Shown here piece by piece: positions 1 through 14,653 of a DNA stretch of 64,000 bases. Within the stretch, counting starts at the first letter, position 1, and each line of letters opens with the position of its first letter. This stretch comes from Grifola frondosa (taxonomy: Eukaryota > Basidiomycota > Agaricomycetes > Polyporales > Grifolaceae), in assembly GCA_001683735.1 (NCBI GenBank), contig LUGG01000033.1:1-64000 (forward strand), read 5' to 3'. The notes beneath the pieces are model-generated. The model worked only from the letters and a program-made list of their open reading frames with translations, was not told the origin of the DNA and made no database searches. Position numbers and translations under genes: made by a program.

Positions 1-804
1 AACCCGGGAAGGCCGGGGGTCGAAGTCGATCGAAATCCACTCCCATCAACCAAGACATTCCAGTCAGGGGTCAGTCAGAATATTATTTTATCTGTTTAAC
101 CTACAATGTCGAAAATCAGGTACCTCAAAGGTCGGCAATCTGGAAGCAGATGAGAGCTCAGTTCTATCTGTCGGCATTGTTGATCCCAAAACTGGAAGAA
201 TTTATCCTGCCAAACGCCGAAAGACTGCAATCCCTCGGATTTGGCAAACAGGGGGAATAATGAATGATTCTGATGCCACCAGCGATAGTGATGTTTATAC
301 AGAACTAGTTCCGCCTTCTCCAGTTGCCAACCCCTCCCCTCCTGGTACTACTAGATCAACGGATAACCAGCAAGTAATTCGCCCACCATCACATTGGAAT
401 ACCAACAGCATAAACATTTGGAATGAATTCCGGGATGAAACGCAAAAAATTGCCCAGTTAACGAACACCATCCTACTACCCGAAGTTCTGACATTGGGTG
501 GGCATGATAAAGCCCTGCCACAAGCTGGAGTGATGGCAAGTGTAGCTTTGTTGCATGTTGGTTTGTCTTACTGGGTGCAAACAGATCGAAACCGGGGCCA
601 AAGCCAGTTTGGAGCAGCTTGCTGCCTATAATGATGCTGTTGAAGCTATCACCCAAGCCCTTTCACGTAAGCTCTAGTCCTGAAACTTCCCATACTGTTG
701 AAGCAGACCGGATTTCATATTTTCAGCTGCAGATTGAGATTATGCTGATGTGGGACTGGCTTCGAAGTCGGTTTATGGGATTTGTCTATGGCGGTGACTG
801 GTGA
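1..804 (+). CDS. Partial hypothetical gene, 5' end outside window
   Basis: I do not recognise this protein. An open frame runs from a probable 3' splice site near 119-120 through the in-frame ATG at 260 to about 605, where the frame must shift by one to continue as an Ala/Leu-rich helix (LEQLAAYNDAVEAITQALS). A clean 60-nt intron (667-726, GTAAGC...TTTCAG) follows, and a final exon ends at the stop at 802-804 (ends FMGFVYGGDW). The middle is Ser/Pro/Thr-rich (PPSPVANPSPPGTT) and probably disordered. No signal peptide or catalytic motif is visible. The frame shift near 605 is either an unrecognised intron or an indel. Strand and splicing are fairly clear; function is unknown. Confidence 0.4.
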
Positions 805-3800
805 TTAGCTGGATAGGGCGTATGTTGCGGTGGTGGTTGTCAGAAGAGATATGATGGATGATGATGTTGAACATTAGAACCAGAGATTCATTGGGAATTA
901 CCCACAACATTTGAAATGGGTCTGAACCTGAAAGATGCATTATCACCAGATGATTGATTTCAAAGTTATCACAGATATTCTTCATCACTTACTAAATATC
1001 AGATTGAAACACGTGGCTTTCACGATACAATGTGAAACTCAGCCCTATCATCGTGAAGGCCGGTGGCTTTGATGACAGTGCCTACAAAAGCCGAGTATTG
1101 ACTGCAGACGAGTCATTTAGCTGAACAAGTGATTCACTGTCAAGACCGGTCAAAACCAGATACCTACATGTCCAGACTGATATGGTGACTCATTGGCTTT
1201 AATATGTTCGGCAGTCCTTCCAATCCATCACGACTCCAGGTATTCCCATCAAATCCCGCAGGCATAATGTGGAATCTTAGCAGGGACTGAGTGAATACCG
1301 ATATTCTATAGCTCAATGGTTTTGACTTGAATTTGGGCAGGATTACCGAGGTTCACAGAAAGATTTGATTCTGATATGTGATACAAATACACCGGGAGCA
1401 ATGGCAATTCCTTTCTCCCCACCAAGAAAACAAAAATGTTCAGCCGACCAAAAAGCCCGGTTCTTCGGCATGGCGTTTGAAAAATCGTCGGATCGTGGCA
1501 TTGGAAGCGCCGGGGAGAAGATCGGTGGACACTCGGCATGCTGCCTAGTGACCAGTCATGCTCCGCCGGACCGGCGTTTGCGCGTATGGTGTAGAAGGAT
1601 GGCTTTCCGCCTCAGATCCTCCGGCTTCAGAATAGCCGCTCGGCGAGCTGGGTGAACCGAAGCTCCCATACCCACTGAGGAGCGTTCGCGGCGGGGGCGG
1701 GGTTTGAGGGGCGATGTACTCTGGGGAACCGGCAGCATCGGGGCCTAGGAAAAGCTGATAATCAATGTCAACATATTTGCCAATGGAATAAAAGGAAATC
1801 TTACCAAAACCGATTGCGTCATTGCAATAGCTGTTGCAAACCCGACGTACACCTCAATGGTGGGAACATCTTCAGCGAAAATCTGCGGTTCCTCGTTCGA
1901 AATCCGAGCACACATCGCAGCCATCATGGTGGACCTCCTCATCACATCCTTCACCCTATCCAACACGCCACCTTCCAACTGATTCGCCTCCGCCTGGCGT
2001 TGTTCCGTTTCAGCAATGAACCATTCCGCATAGGGGCCATTGCTAGGAAAGATTTAGTATATATCACCTAAAAACCGGTCACTTACCGCTTGCGAATAAT
2101 TTCAAAAACCTTGGATTCCACAAAGTTGAAAAAAAAACGGTCATTTGCTGGAAACATGGTGGGTTCACGACGGAGAGTAGCCGCGATGTTATCCATGATG
2201 GCAGAAGGATGACAGAATCGATCTCTGGAGAGCTCTATATAACTGGAATGATATTATTTATGTGGAAGATGTGTTGGTGTACATGATAAAGTATTCAACA
2301 TAGGTGTCTGAGGTCCGTGGAAATAGATGCACATCTTTCACCGACGATCAATCGTGTCACTGTTATAGATGTATGTGAGCACCAATTTAATGATGACCTA
2401 CCAAATATGACACTAAAATAAACATACGATATTGGGCTGCAGGAACATTATGTATCCAAAACTTGGAATTTTGGTGGTTTTCGGGGTTTGAGACTCCGTT
2501 CATCTTGAACGGTGAGACCAAAATTTGATGAGTCTCATCTTCCATGCTTCTTGAACTGAATGCCACCATACAAAAAGCCTGGGACAAATATAGTGAGAAG
2601 CACAGATGGATAAAAATGCTATCTTCATGCACGCGGAGCCCGATGGATAAACCATGCATGACATGCGCCATGCAGTCCCACAAAGTTAGAAGCACCAAAG
2701 ATCCGGCAATTGTATTGCAAATATCCACCAATAGTACAAAGGCCATTCAAAAGACTGGGAATTGTGTACATCCTCTGCGTGATTGATAAGGGATCAAAAA
2801 GCCATCACATGATGAGATCAATCAAGAAATGCAATGTAGATATGTCCGGGATTCACATGAGAGGAACCGGCTTTCGCAATCTCCCAATGAAAACCGATTA
2901 ATGTTTTTGTAAACCGGCCACATTGAATGTGAATGCCGATGTATTATGGGATGAACCCTGACCCACAATCATGAACACCGGTTACCTTAGCACAATTATC
3001 GAGATGATGGGGTTAAGCCACACAGGTACTGGTCCATCGGCATTGATGCATAATGTGTATCTCAAATCCCGGATGGGGATCATTAATCCCGGGTGCCGGT
3101 TGGACATTAGTAAAATACTGTGAAAGTGAAACTGTATATAAAAGGTTGGTTGTGATGTTGCCTGAGATGTGTGTGATCAGGATCATGAATGATGCTGGCC
3201 ACACCATGATCATATGGTGATGGCCCTACAATAATCATGATTCAATCCCGGCCGCTCGAGATTCATGGGAATCAAAACCATACGCAAACCCCTAGCATAC
3301 ATTTATTCTCCTTTCCGGCTGCGCCATGTTGACGGGTTTGATGCATTCTTCGGCCCTTCCGTGAATATGAGAATATTTTGCATGCTGGCCCCTCCATGAC
3401 TATGGGTATATTTGAACCCCGGCCCATCCACATACACAGGTATAATTTGAATCCCGGCCGGGCCCGGCTGTTCCGTGAATAGCAGTATTTTGGATCCCCG
3501 GCTGTCCGTTACTTACGGATGTTATGACTGAATGGGCTCGAGCGGCATCGTAACTTAGCGATTGCAAATGCACCGCTAAATTTGGACCGAACATTGTTCT
3601 GCCCGATACCCAAAGATCAAAGGTGTATCATGCTGGTGTTTGACAAGAAAGGTATTATTAGCCATCTGTAAGTCGCCTGATGTGCTATTTACTTTGGCTG
3701 ACCTGGCAACATCCACAGCCGCGACAAGCACAGGGACCAGATCGATAGAGATGTCATTGGTGTCATCCAACGTTCCCCAGACACCGAGACTCCGCGCATA

Positions 3801-4020
3801 CTGGAGAAGATTGCGGCTCGATGTGGTGAAGTGTTTCAACATGCGATATCGTCTTGAATTGATTGCACTATTTATGTCTGTATGACAATGGTGTTGGTGC
3901 GAGATATTCATGTGTCTCAATCCTTTTCGCCCGTGCTTCAGGCTCGGTTGGTTCGAATTTCACTATTTATTGTTATCGATGATAATCAAAGGAAGATCAA
4001 CTACGGAGATGACAAACAAG
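805..4020. other. Long stretch without a supportable gene
   Basis: About 3.2 kb in which the open frames are short, overlap on both strands and show neither consistent splice signals nor recognisable motifs. The longest is a 119-codon minus-strand frame at 2387-2746 with hydrophobic runs. I could not connect it to other exons, so I do not call it. Confidence 0.4.
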
Positions 4021-4022
4021 CC

Positions 4023-4040
4023 GGGGGGGGGGGGGGGGGG
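4023..4040. repeat. Homopolymer of 18 G
   Basis: An uninterrupted run of 18 G residues, preceded by CC and followed by ATCAC. No gene overlaps it. Its exact length is unlikely to be reliable in any assembly. Confidence 0.9.
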
Positions 4041-4776
4041 ATCACACAGCAGTCGTAACTCCATCTCCCACAACAGGACCATGCCGCGTGACTACCCCAT
4101 TTGTGATGGCTGAAATATGGAATCAAAACGCACGGGCGACAATGCGAGACAACGCGAGGGAATGTCAAAGTGGAGGTCAGGAACCTTTTCATATGAACCA
4201 TGGTAAATCATGGAGATCCTGCATGAGGGGTCTCCGGATATGGTGAAGGACTCGTGTGAGGCTTCGATGCTCCTGTACAGCTCTTCCTGTATGCCACCAC
4301 GCTGTGTCGCCTGTGCTCGGCGATCATTACCGGGGACCATGCACGGCAGACATCGGTACAGGTGCCCTACCGGGCTCTCCAGAAGCACCGGTCGCTCACC
4401 GGTTGACTGTGTCGTTGGGTGCTGACAAGGGTATTACGATGACCGAGGGACACTGCCGAGGCTCGTCCCCGCTCCATTCTGCTGTGGCCTTAACGCGCCG
4501 GGAATGAAAGAACTATACAAACAACCTTGCTGACCCTGAGTCAGCGTGGACGAGCGGGAGTGATATCGGGCCATCATGTGGAATTTATTGGCGGCAGAAT
4601 GAAGAGAGAAGGGAGGGGATGAATATTGGATGACACCGAGTGCGCCAATCTTGGCCTGAGCACGTGCACGGAGGCCCTCTATGTGAGGCTGTCGCCTGCG
4701 AGGAGGGTACCGAAGCTGTTAAGATCGAAGCGCTTCGAGATGGGCAATCGCATGAGCGAGTCACGTACTTGCACGA

Positions 4777-5820
4777 TGGGGTTCACCGCGGCGATTGACC
4801 ACGGCGCGCTGGCAACGCAAAGTCAGACGATAGGTCGAGAGCAAGCAAGGCCGAACCTACTCATCCATCGCTTGGCTGCTTCAGAATGCTCCTCCATTGT
4901 GCGGTATCGGTCAACCTGACCGGCAAGGGCCTCTTCCATGGCTTTATCTTCGTTTTCTTCGCAAAAATGGATGTCATCTTTGTTCGAGCGCCAGTGGGTT
5001 CCGGCCGCGTGATAGATCCATTATCTCCATGACGGATGAGCGGACAGACGCGAAACGTGTTGACTGGCAGGAAGTGTGCGCTACCCATGAAGGATAAAAT
5101 GGCTCTACAGGAGATCAGTCAGCACTCTTAATTACGGACACTGTGACCGTGAGCGACTTACTGGATATAACCGTCCGTGTCAGCGGGCATTGGTCGACCA
5201 CATATTGATATTTTGATATTGATATGGACCTCGCCAGCAGCGAATCGCGCCAACCAAACGCGCCACGAAACGAGCGGACGGAATGATTGAGAAAGAACCT
5301 GGATGGAGGCAGATTAGTAGCTTGCACCCTTATTACGATTAGCTAGTCAAACCACTCACGATAAATTTGTTGTAATCCACACGGTGGTCGGTCATAAATT
5401 GACGAAGAACTTGGCAGCGCGAGCCAAGCTCATCAGCACGATAATGACACAGAACGACAGCGACGCACCTTTATGCACGTTGACGCACGCCAATATATTA
5501 ATCATACCGTCCGCAACAGTCTGGGATGATGAGGGGCAGCAGCAACAGCAGTGGGGAAAGCCAAGAACGAGATGAGTGAGAGTGACGGTGAAAATGCCAC
5601 CTGGAAGCCATGTACCACGTACGTCACCCGCTCGACGGGTTGTGCATCCTCACACGCTCGATGGTGATGTTGATAATGCCGCCGCACACCGCATACTTCG
5701 ACCGCTCGACGGTTTCAGCATGCTCGTGCGATGGTGCAAAACAGGACTGAGGAAGTGTAGGCGCGACGTTACCAAATCAGGTCGAATCGCGCCAGCCAAA
5801 CCAAATACGACCAAATATAG
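4777..5820 (-). repeat. Dispersed gene-containing repeat, copy A
   Basis: First of three copies of the same segment in the window. Copies A and C share about 950 bp nearly base for base; A and B share the right-hand 580 bp. The minus strand carries broken coding sequence with a conserved 61-nt intron (GTGAGT...CTACTAAT...CATCCAG) at about 5297-5357. One minus-strand exon reads EENEDKAMEEALAGQVDRYR; another reads GGIINITIERV, then TWLPGGIFTVTAHLVLGF. The unit begins and ends with near-identical short sequences (GAATCGCGCCARCCAAAC) in direct orientation. The gene family is not recognised. In-frame stops and frame changes suggest a degenerate copy. Confidence 0.65.
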
Positions 5821-6102
5821 GCTGGCCAGCCAAATCGAGCCAAGTTTGGAGGCTAGATCGGGGCTGTCGCGTCGCCTCAGAAGGATTTGATGTGTATGGA
5901 TCCGTTTCACGCAGGAGATATCGAAACATTAGCAAGTCTCTGCTCATTTTGTGCCTCCCCCGTGGCAACGTATTCTAGTATGCATCGAACTCGACACCCC
6001 GGTTTCTACCAGGGCGCTCTGTACATGGACACACTTCTCGCCTGTATACCTCGTCTACCTCCTTAGCTCCTCACCCCTTACAACACCTAGATATTGAACA
6101 AT

Positions 6103-6731
6103 TCACTCCTCTATCACAGACCTAAACCGCGTCGAGCTGCAATGGTCGAACGCCTCCTGAGCCTTGTCCTGCAGGAACCGCTCAACCATGTACTTGATGT
6201 CGTGTGGCTTCACGAACGCGACATAGCCCTCACTGAGTTGCCCATCAACAGCGAGCCCCGGAATGAGGCTCTCGATGGCACGCGGGTTCGGTACAGCATA
6301 CAGAGTCACCCTGTCGAGGGCGCACACGCCTCCCCTTCGAGCCATCGGTATACTAATGTGCATAGTAATGCCACATAGCTCCGCGGGGTCGATATCATCA
6401 AGGATGCTGACGCAAGCCTCAGACCTCAGTGTCACGTACTCAGTGTACCGTTGTCTGTGTATATTCCTGGCAGACACAAAGTATTGAGTAATGTGTATTG
6501 TTGTGTACAGATTATGCACATACCATTGATTCTTTCCTTGTTTTTGCACACCGTGTACCCTCCGAAGCGACAGCTGTTGCAGACTAAGCATCCACCGTGC
6601 CAGCCGGAACCAATGCGCTGCTTTCTCATCCCGTCAAGCTGCAGTGTAGTCCAAATGAGAAGGGGCACTTTAGTGGAAACTTGATCTTTTTGGGAAGAGC
6701 CGAGTTCACGCCTGAAAAGACAAAGATCCAA
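6103..6731 (-). CDS. Hypothetical Cys-rich protein, two visible exons
   Basis: The minus strand shows a clean intron at about 6473-6529 (GTATGTGC...CTGCCAG). The downstream exon (to the stop at 6103) encodes a well-formed C-terminal part containing DDIDPAELCGITMHIS and FVKPHDIKYMVERFLQD. The upstream exon is Cys-rich in one frame (CLVCNSCRFGGYTVCKN), suggesting a small zinc-binding motif, but that frame joins the downstream exon only with a one-base shift. The alternative frame (ATG at 6591) joins in phase but lacks the Cys pattern. Start and upstream exons are uncertain and no family is recognised. It is probably a lineage-specific protein. Confidence 0.45.
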
Positions 6732-7939
6732 TGACTGCTAGACGCGCATATGCATTGAGTCAGCCACTCGAGCAAAGAAAGGCTGATCTGCGATGTGGTC
6801 AAGGTGGAGTATGCGCCCATTGCTCCAAGCCCACTGACAAACGCAATCACGTGGTAGTCGTCCTTAGAAGAAGCAGTCAGAATGCTCTCATGAGAGGATT
6901 ATACGGCACGCACGTCGGCGTCCACGCCGAATTGGGGGTCATCCCAAGCCCAATACAGATCTAACCTGAGCAGCACGCCATTCAGCACAGACTGGATCCT
7001 TATTCTGCCGCAGAGACATGACACGACGAGTAACCGCACAACTTTTGAGACGTGCCTCGACATAATGCGCCCGCGGAAATATGTGGGCTGCCTGTAACCG
7101 CCTCCAGGAAGTAGGTTGCTGCAAAACATGCGCCACTGCCTCTCGTGAGGAGTGAGGACCCTGTCGCGGAAGTTCTTCGCCTGCAGACTGGTCCTAACAC
7201 GTATGGAACTCAGAACGGCATGTAACGGGCGCCGGCCTGACAGAATATTTCTTCAGCCTCGAGAGAAGACTAAACGATGGACCAGTGTTGTAGTGCTTGA
7301 GCTTGACGTTGCGTCTTGTAACCATCGTGTGGATCCCTGAGTGCAGTAAGCCAAGAAAAGAAACATGATACAGAGCTTGGGTCAGCATACCATCCCGGGA
7401 ATTCGAATCTCAACCAAAGTTTGGTCAGGATCAGGAGACGTAGAGTACCGAGGCCTCTGAACTTTGTGATTCGCGATCGAACCAAGGCTCTAGGACGAAT
7501 CCAGCTGTGCACGTTCGCCAGATGCGTATAATGCAAAGATAAAATGAGAAGCTAAAGTCTATCCGGAAGCTTTATTCTGCGCTTAAGGCATTTGTTGAGG
7601 GGAGAAAATTAGAGAATTTGCTTGAAGTTTACGAAAGGTCTGTGGGATTGAAGCGCCGAAGAGCACGTTTCGCTTACGTACGCCTCGAGGCGCCTTGTCC
7701 CATACTCAGGTCGTTCAAATTTCTTAATCAACATGATGGCTCGTTCCAAAGTGGACAATGGAGTTAGTATATTTGTGTACGTGTTCTGAAGTTAGACGAT
7801 TAGACTGAGGCCCCACTTGTTTAGTTCCCGATCCCACAATCCTGCGGCGAAGATACATGCGATAACACCCACACCCCTCCATCCCCCCAAAGATAGTCGG
7901 CTCCGCTCTCTACCACAAATGCTCAGTCAAGACGATCCA
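6732..7939. other. No supportable gene
   Basis: Only short frames on both strands. A plus-strand peptide near 6778-6850 has a CxxC followed by His, but has no exon context. Some of this may be untranslated or upstream sequence of the flanking genes. Confidence 0.35.
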
Positions 7940-8950
7940 CCCCTCTCCTATGACAAATGTGCAGTACGTGCTGGACGTCATTTTCACGGTGCTTCGCATT
8001 CTATACAAGCCTCGGGTCATGCTCGTCCTCATAACCTTCCTTATGCTGTTCGGCCGCCTTAAGTTTTGTATGCTCCCCGGGGTTTCGCGCCCTCCATATG
8101 TCTCGCTGAACCACGACAAGCAGACTATTCAAAATTAGTGGCTGTGCAGAATGCGATGATCGAGCAGCTTTTCAATGAGGCGATTGGTAGCTCGGAGATG
8201 TGTTTGGATATTAGGAAGGGGAGATGGCTGCGGCTGACCTTGTCACACTAGTCCGGGTGAGCGATCTCGGCAGTCGGGAATTATTGGTGAATGCACATCG
8301 TATTGTCGATGAGGCGAAGAAAGGTAAGGGCTTACAGAAGCTTTCATCGAAAATTCACGGAGTAGTGGACAGGTGAGGACTTGTGATTTTCTTTGTATTT
8401 CTGCATTAAGTTGCCATGCTATCTTCTAGGATCATAGCGGCCAATAACTATGTGCATGATGCCGTCAAAACCATCACTTACAAGAGCTTCCCCTCACTAT
8501 GGCTTCCGTCGCGGGATCCGCAGAGAAACCAGGTCGCTGATGTCGTCAATGACGCTAGGAACCTCCGAGCCTCAGTTACGACGCCTCGTCCTTGAAGTCG
8601 CATCACCGCTAGATAGCTTCATTCGGCTCATACGGCTGCTGACGGTGCTGCAGAAGATTTCTGTTCGAGAGGATCGGTTGACGTCTTCCGCAAAAAATAT
8701 GTTGCTCTCGGAGCCATGGACACGGCTTGGTGGAAATCGCCGCGAGCTGCTCCGGTACGAGATCGCCTTTGCTTCTACGATATCAGTGCGTACCAAATGC
8801 GTACAGCCGCGAATATTGCCATATCGCTCGAAAGACTACGAAGCATGACCGAGGGTATGGAGGATCTACGAGCTTTTATAGTCAGGTCTTCCGAGGGTAT
8901 GCTGTTGTAAGGATTTCGAAGGAGGTTATTATCCACAAATATCTTTAAAT
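7940..8950 (+). CDS. Membrane-anchored coiled-coil protein (Agaricomycete family), frameshifted
   Basis: Matches, from memory, a common uncharacterised Agaricomycete family: an N-terminal membrane segment, then a long helical domain. Visible here are the hydrophobic stretch after 7950 (LDVIFTVLRILYK, then VMLVLITFLMLFGRL); then QNAMIEQLFNEAIGSSEM; then the family-typical VSDLGSRELLVNAH; an intron at about 8375-8430 (GTGAGG...TTCTAG); then IIAANNYVHDAVKTI; and finally REDRLTSSAK, LGGNRRELLRYE and LRSMTEGMEDLR. These pieces lie in different frames. At least two switches fit single missing bases, one in a G run near 8220 and one near 8766. Strand, order and domain type are well supported; integrity is not. 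The start is not fixed. Confidence 0.6.
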
Positions 8951-9118
8951 TGTCGTAGCGGTCAATCAATCTCGAGGCATATATATTTCCGTTGTTAACT
9001 GCACATTATTCTCCAAGACCAATCTCGTCAGCAACAGCTATCAAACGTATGGTCTCACTTGTGGTGATCCCCGTCAAATGCTTGTGCCAACCTGAGAAGA
9101 AATCATTGAGCAAGGAAC

Positions 9119-10771
9119 TTATAGGGGAACTGATAGCACGCACTCCATCATCGCGGGAGTATGCAGAAATTCATACTCTCTATGCTGAGGGGCCAGCGAC
9201 TCGAGCTCGAAGGCAGAAAGACCTTTGAGCCACTCATAATTATACGCATTGAAGGGGAGTCGAATGACGGGTGCCCGCAAGTCGACCTTCTGCGAAGCCA
9301 AGCGTAGATGCGGATGGGCTCCTCTGGTGCTCTGACTGGGGCCCAGTCGATCCTTCCGATAAGCGGCATCGAATGTCCGCAACCATGGTGTAAGAACAGG
9401 ATTCCTCCATGATTTGATAAGGACACGGTATTGAATGACCCCGTTCTCGTGTTCTGACTCATCAGAGCTCATCCCGTCCACCCCGAGATCTTGAAGGATA
9501 CCAAGATGCCGTTGAAGATCTGTATGGTTTGCAGCCACTTCGAATCGACGATAGAAGAGCTGATGTTGGTCAGCAAAGGAAAATCAAATGTGAGAAATGA
9601 ACAGACATTTCGCTTCCTCTCTGCCCTCTTCGCAGCTCTCTTTCGCGCAGTGTTCTCCAGCTTCGATATGCCAGCCCTCTGATGCAAGTGCGCAGATACT
9701 TCAAATGAGTCTGAAAGGCAACCTCAATCATGTGAGCATCAGTGCACGAGTAGATCCCCTCTTCGATAAAACTCTTGACGAAGACCTTCGTGACCGATTT
9801 ATTCCAAGGGGTCCCCGGAGGGGATCGAAGATCTGGGCGAAAATCAGCCGCTGTACAACAATATCCATTAAATGGATTGAAAGCCGAGACGTCCTCCTCC
9901 GAAGCCATGATGCAATATCGAACGGAGAATCCGAGCTTTCTCGATTCATCAAAAACCTGGCATGTTGCTGAACATCCCTCTAATTACCCAACAATCAGAA
10001 GTAAGGCCATCAAAAAAACCTGTCGCACATACTGATAGTGATAGGGCATTGTCCTTCGATGCTTGGTGATGGCTTTGGCTTTTCGAGCTTGTTCGACTCT
10101 AGGTCGGGGGGGAGGCACATCTTCAACATCGGCATTGTCACCATCGTCACCATCGACATCCATCGCTGTCAGGCGGTCGTTTCCATTGTGACTGGGGTGT
10201 ATCGAGCGGGAATCCTTCGACAATAGAGCCACCAATATATCAAAAAATCGCCCCAGCTGATGACCGATATCCTTCAAATCTTGTCGCAATTCCAGAATGT
10301 CGGCCCGAGTGGCAGGGATGGGCTACAGAAGAAGTAGTATCTGCTCAAGACCGACGAAGTAGCACAGACGTTGTGATCTCCGTGACTCATCTCGATGTCA
10401 TGGTCTACAGGAACCTGCGTACGTTCTCCGTGTAGAATTGGCACAACGCTGGGATTAGCAGGGTTGTTATGACCATTAGAGGGATGTGGAGTAGCAGCTG
10501 GCTTCAAAGTAAATCAGTTTTACGAACATCTTCAAGGAGCGGGAAAGCAAGCTATTACAGTGTGTTGTTCATGGCCCATCTCTAAGTCACCAACTGGAAC
10601 CGGAGTTGGAGGAGCAGCTGTCATGGGAGAAACAACGGGCTTGAGCGTATGTGAGTTCAATGCAACACCAACAATTGGCCGAAATCTCAGTTGGGAAGCA
10701 GACTCAGACATGCTATCGTCGGAGTCGGCGAGCTCTGCCTGTAAATCACAGTCACTCATCCGTAGACACAT
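9119..10771 (-). CDS. Agaricomycete-specific multi-exon protein with conserved SSDES motif
   Basis: Belongs, by remembered pattern, to a repetitive Agaricomycete family of unknown function. In order on the minus strand: an acidic/Ser N-terminus (MSDCDLQAELADSDDSMS), Pro-rich linkers, a helical segment (ILELRQDLKDIGHQLGRFF), an acidic stretch then RKAKAITKHRR, an intron ending near 9962, then PPGTPWNKSVTKVFVKSF and EVAFQTHLKYLR, a basic segment (RKRAAKRAERKRN), a 47-nt intron at 9560-9606, then VDGMSSDESEHE and WLRTFDAAYRKDRL. The 47-nt intron joins its exons in phase. One frame change near 9690 fits a single missing base. The basic and acidic tracts suggest a nuclear or nucleic-acid-associated protein, but that is inference. 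Confidence 0.6.
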
Positions 10772-11001
10772 AAGACAGAAACAAGACTTGCATTCGTGGG
10801 GGTTATATTAGGCGGATCTTCTTGGTCGGAGAGCTTGTCGGCGATGACTGTGAGTCTTGGCCAGGATTTCCACCGACGTCATGCTTGATTTTGCCGCCTC
10901 CTTGACCCCAGTACCTTTTACTGCAAACATGGGCTCGAATGAAAAATAAATTAGCAAATCAAATATGTTGGACTGACGTGGGGATTACAGAAACTGAGCC
11001 T

Positions 11002-11265
11002 CTAATACCGATGGATGCACAGGCAACTTAGGTGAAGTGACTTGCCTGCCTCCTCCAGGAGCTGATTGTGACCAGGTCCGTGTACACTCTCGATTCCGAA
11101 AGTGTCGCGCCCACCCTGGATTTCAGTTGTCATCAGTATTATGTTTCGCATTTCAATCTCTGTTGGAAACTTACCTAACGCATGATTGGAAGAATGCGAC
11201 TTCTCGACTTCTCGGTCATCATTACCAGACATGGATGTCCCGAAAGTGAGGGAGACGTTCTCCAC
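11002..11265 (-). CDS. Small minus-strand exons, hypothetical
   Basis: An ATG at 11265 opens a short exon (MENVSLTFGTSMSGNDD...SNHALG) followed by an intron at about 11117-11175 (GTAAGT...ATCCAG) and an exon reading GGRDTFGIESVHGPGHNQ in phase. It may be a separate small gene or the 5' end of the larger gene ending at 9119; the roughly 230 bases between them show no clear join. No family is recognised. Confidence 0.35.
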   Translation of the reverse strand: MENVSLTFGTSMSGNDDREVEKSHSSNHALGKFPTEIEMRNIILMTTEIQGGRDTFGIESVHGPGHNQLLEEAGKSLHLSCLCIHRY

Positions 11266-11713
11266 GGGAGTAAGAACACGAACTTAGCGCGACAAGCAAC
11301 AAGAGTGAAGAAGTCAATTCGGAGAAAGGAGTAAGTTGCTATGTACTCTGCACCTAGTTCTAGGGCCATGTCTCATCCGAAGATCAAACTACCGGATTGA
11401 ACCAGAAAATCGTTTCAGGGTTGCAAATCTGTTCGTACTGTATCTCAGATCTGAAGGCAGAACTAGTGCTGGCTTACCTCGTGTCGTACGAATCATTGTT
11501 TTAGGCCCGCGTGCATTTAGTTGGTTCAAGGAACATCTCAATATTTCATCCTCATGCCCCAGAAATAATATGCTATCTGGTAATAAATCTGATGTATATT
11601 CACTTCCGAAACATTGAACATTACATTATGAACGGCACAAACGATGATCAAACTGCTACCGAACTGCAAGCACACTTGGCTGTGGTTTAGCACGTAAGCT
11701 GCTAGGTCAGTGA

Positions 11714-12163
11714 TCAACTCAATATTGCGCACCTTTGCGGGCAATCCGCACAGAATCCCAGCAACCGAGGATAAGAGATGTGCCTCACGCCACTCGCCGA
11801 ATGGATGATGATAGTACTTTGCAGGGCCTGCAGCTCAGTGAGGAGTGGCAGCAGGTACTGCGAAAGTTGTTCCCGCGTCGCGCGCCCACGTGTTGTGCCA
11901 ATGGGTATGACGACGTCCTCACCACGAGGTCGGAACGTACTGCGCGCTAGTAGCGCGATGAACATGCTGGTGCCGAGCCTGTGGTTGGTGGCGTAAAAGT
12001 CAATGAGGATGCTGAGCTCGAGAACGCCGCCAGAATTTCTTGAACCGATTTGCAGCAATCGATTGGTGACTAGAAGTATCGGGTAGCTTGGAAGCGATAA
12101 CTGTTGGCGAATGTGAGTGAAAGTGTCCGATACATTGGGGGGCGAAAACGCACACGTCGACAC
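11714..12163 (-). CDS. Hypothetical protein, 149 codons
   Basis: An uninterrupted minus-strand frame with balanced amino-acid use (for example LELSILIDFYATNHRLGTSM and REQLSQYLLPLLTELQALQS). A plausible 3' splice site lies just upstream, near 12,187, so the real first exon may be further right. No motif or family is recognised. It could be part of a helical or barrel-like domain; nothing catalytic is visible. Confidence 0.35.
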   Translation of the reverse strand: MSTCAFSPPNVSDTFTHIRQQLSLPSYPILLVTNRLLQIGSRNSGGVLELSILIDFYATNHRLGTSMFIALLARSTFRPRGEDVVIPIGTTRGRATREQLSQYLLPLLTELQALQSTIIIHSASGVRHISYPRLLGFCADCPQRCAILS

Positions 12164-12892
12164 AAATGTAGTGAGTGAGAGAGGATCCTGGAATGTGACT
12201 CAGGTTCGCCGACGACCTGCAATTTGACAAAATTGACTTGATGACTAGAACTTTGAGGAGTAACTCACTATATCATCATGGGATTGCATGACACTTGACG
12301 GCGCTGGACGAATGAACCAGGCCGAGTGGTCAACACCGTTATGAAAGGGTGAACGAAAGAAGCGGCGGCTTGTCGGTTAACCGACACGTCGACCATGGGT
12401 CGATGGACTGGCAGCTGGGCGAGAAACGTTCTCCTCCGCATAGTCAATTTGCCTCCATCGCCGGACTCAATTTTCCGGAAGCATTCCTATCCACCCCCTT
12501 CGTATGCACTCGCGCCATGCCAAAGGACCATGCGCTTGAACCGCATATCTGTCCGGCCATGATCAGGAAGAACCTTTTCGCTATCGGAAACTGTGATGCT
12601 CACTTTTCTGATTTGTGGCGTGCCCGCATTGTAAGCTATTGTAAGGAGTCGATCACACTAGCGCGGAGGAGTCTATTCGCGAAGACCACGCGCGCAGAAG
12701 AGAACACGTGCGCGGAAGCATACAATATTCGCATTTTCACGCTGAGGCTCTCAATATACTCAATATTCATATTCAATATTCAAGCGCGACCGGTGAGCTG
12801 AGCGCGGCGCGTTGAGGGGAAATATACTACAATATTTGGACACACACATTCTCTTCCCCTCTCCCTCCTTTCAGCTCCTCGCATAGATTACT
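12164..12892. other. Intergenic region upstream of FHA-kinase gene
   Basis: About 730 bp between a minus-strand frame and the start of the plus-strand kinase gene. The 150-codon plus-strand frame inside it begins with GTG, has a low-complexity end (repeated AATATTC) and is probably fortuitous. The last 60 bases are pyrimidine-rich, as often seen before fungal start codons. Confidence 0.4.

Positions 12893-14653
<1,761 letters not shown>

Noticed and set aside
805..4020. Repeat-induced point mutation or an old gene in the left gene-poor stretch
   Set aside because: No repeated partner copy is available in the window to test for C-to-T bias, and no coding pattern survives strongly enough to name.
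6778..6964. Possible HNH or zinc-binding ORF (GGVCAHCSKPTDKRNH)
   Set aside because: One CxxC with a His is too little. No second metal-binding pair, no exon context, and coding on the opposite strand nearby is better supported.
12349..12801. 150-codon plus-strand ORF before the kinase gene
   Set aside because: It starts with GTG, ends in AATATTC-rich low complexity and has no splice or promoter context.
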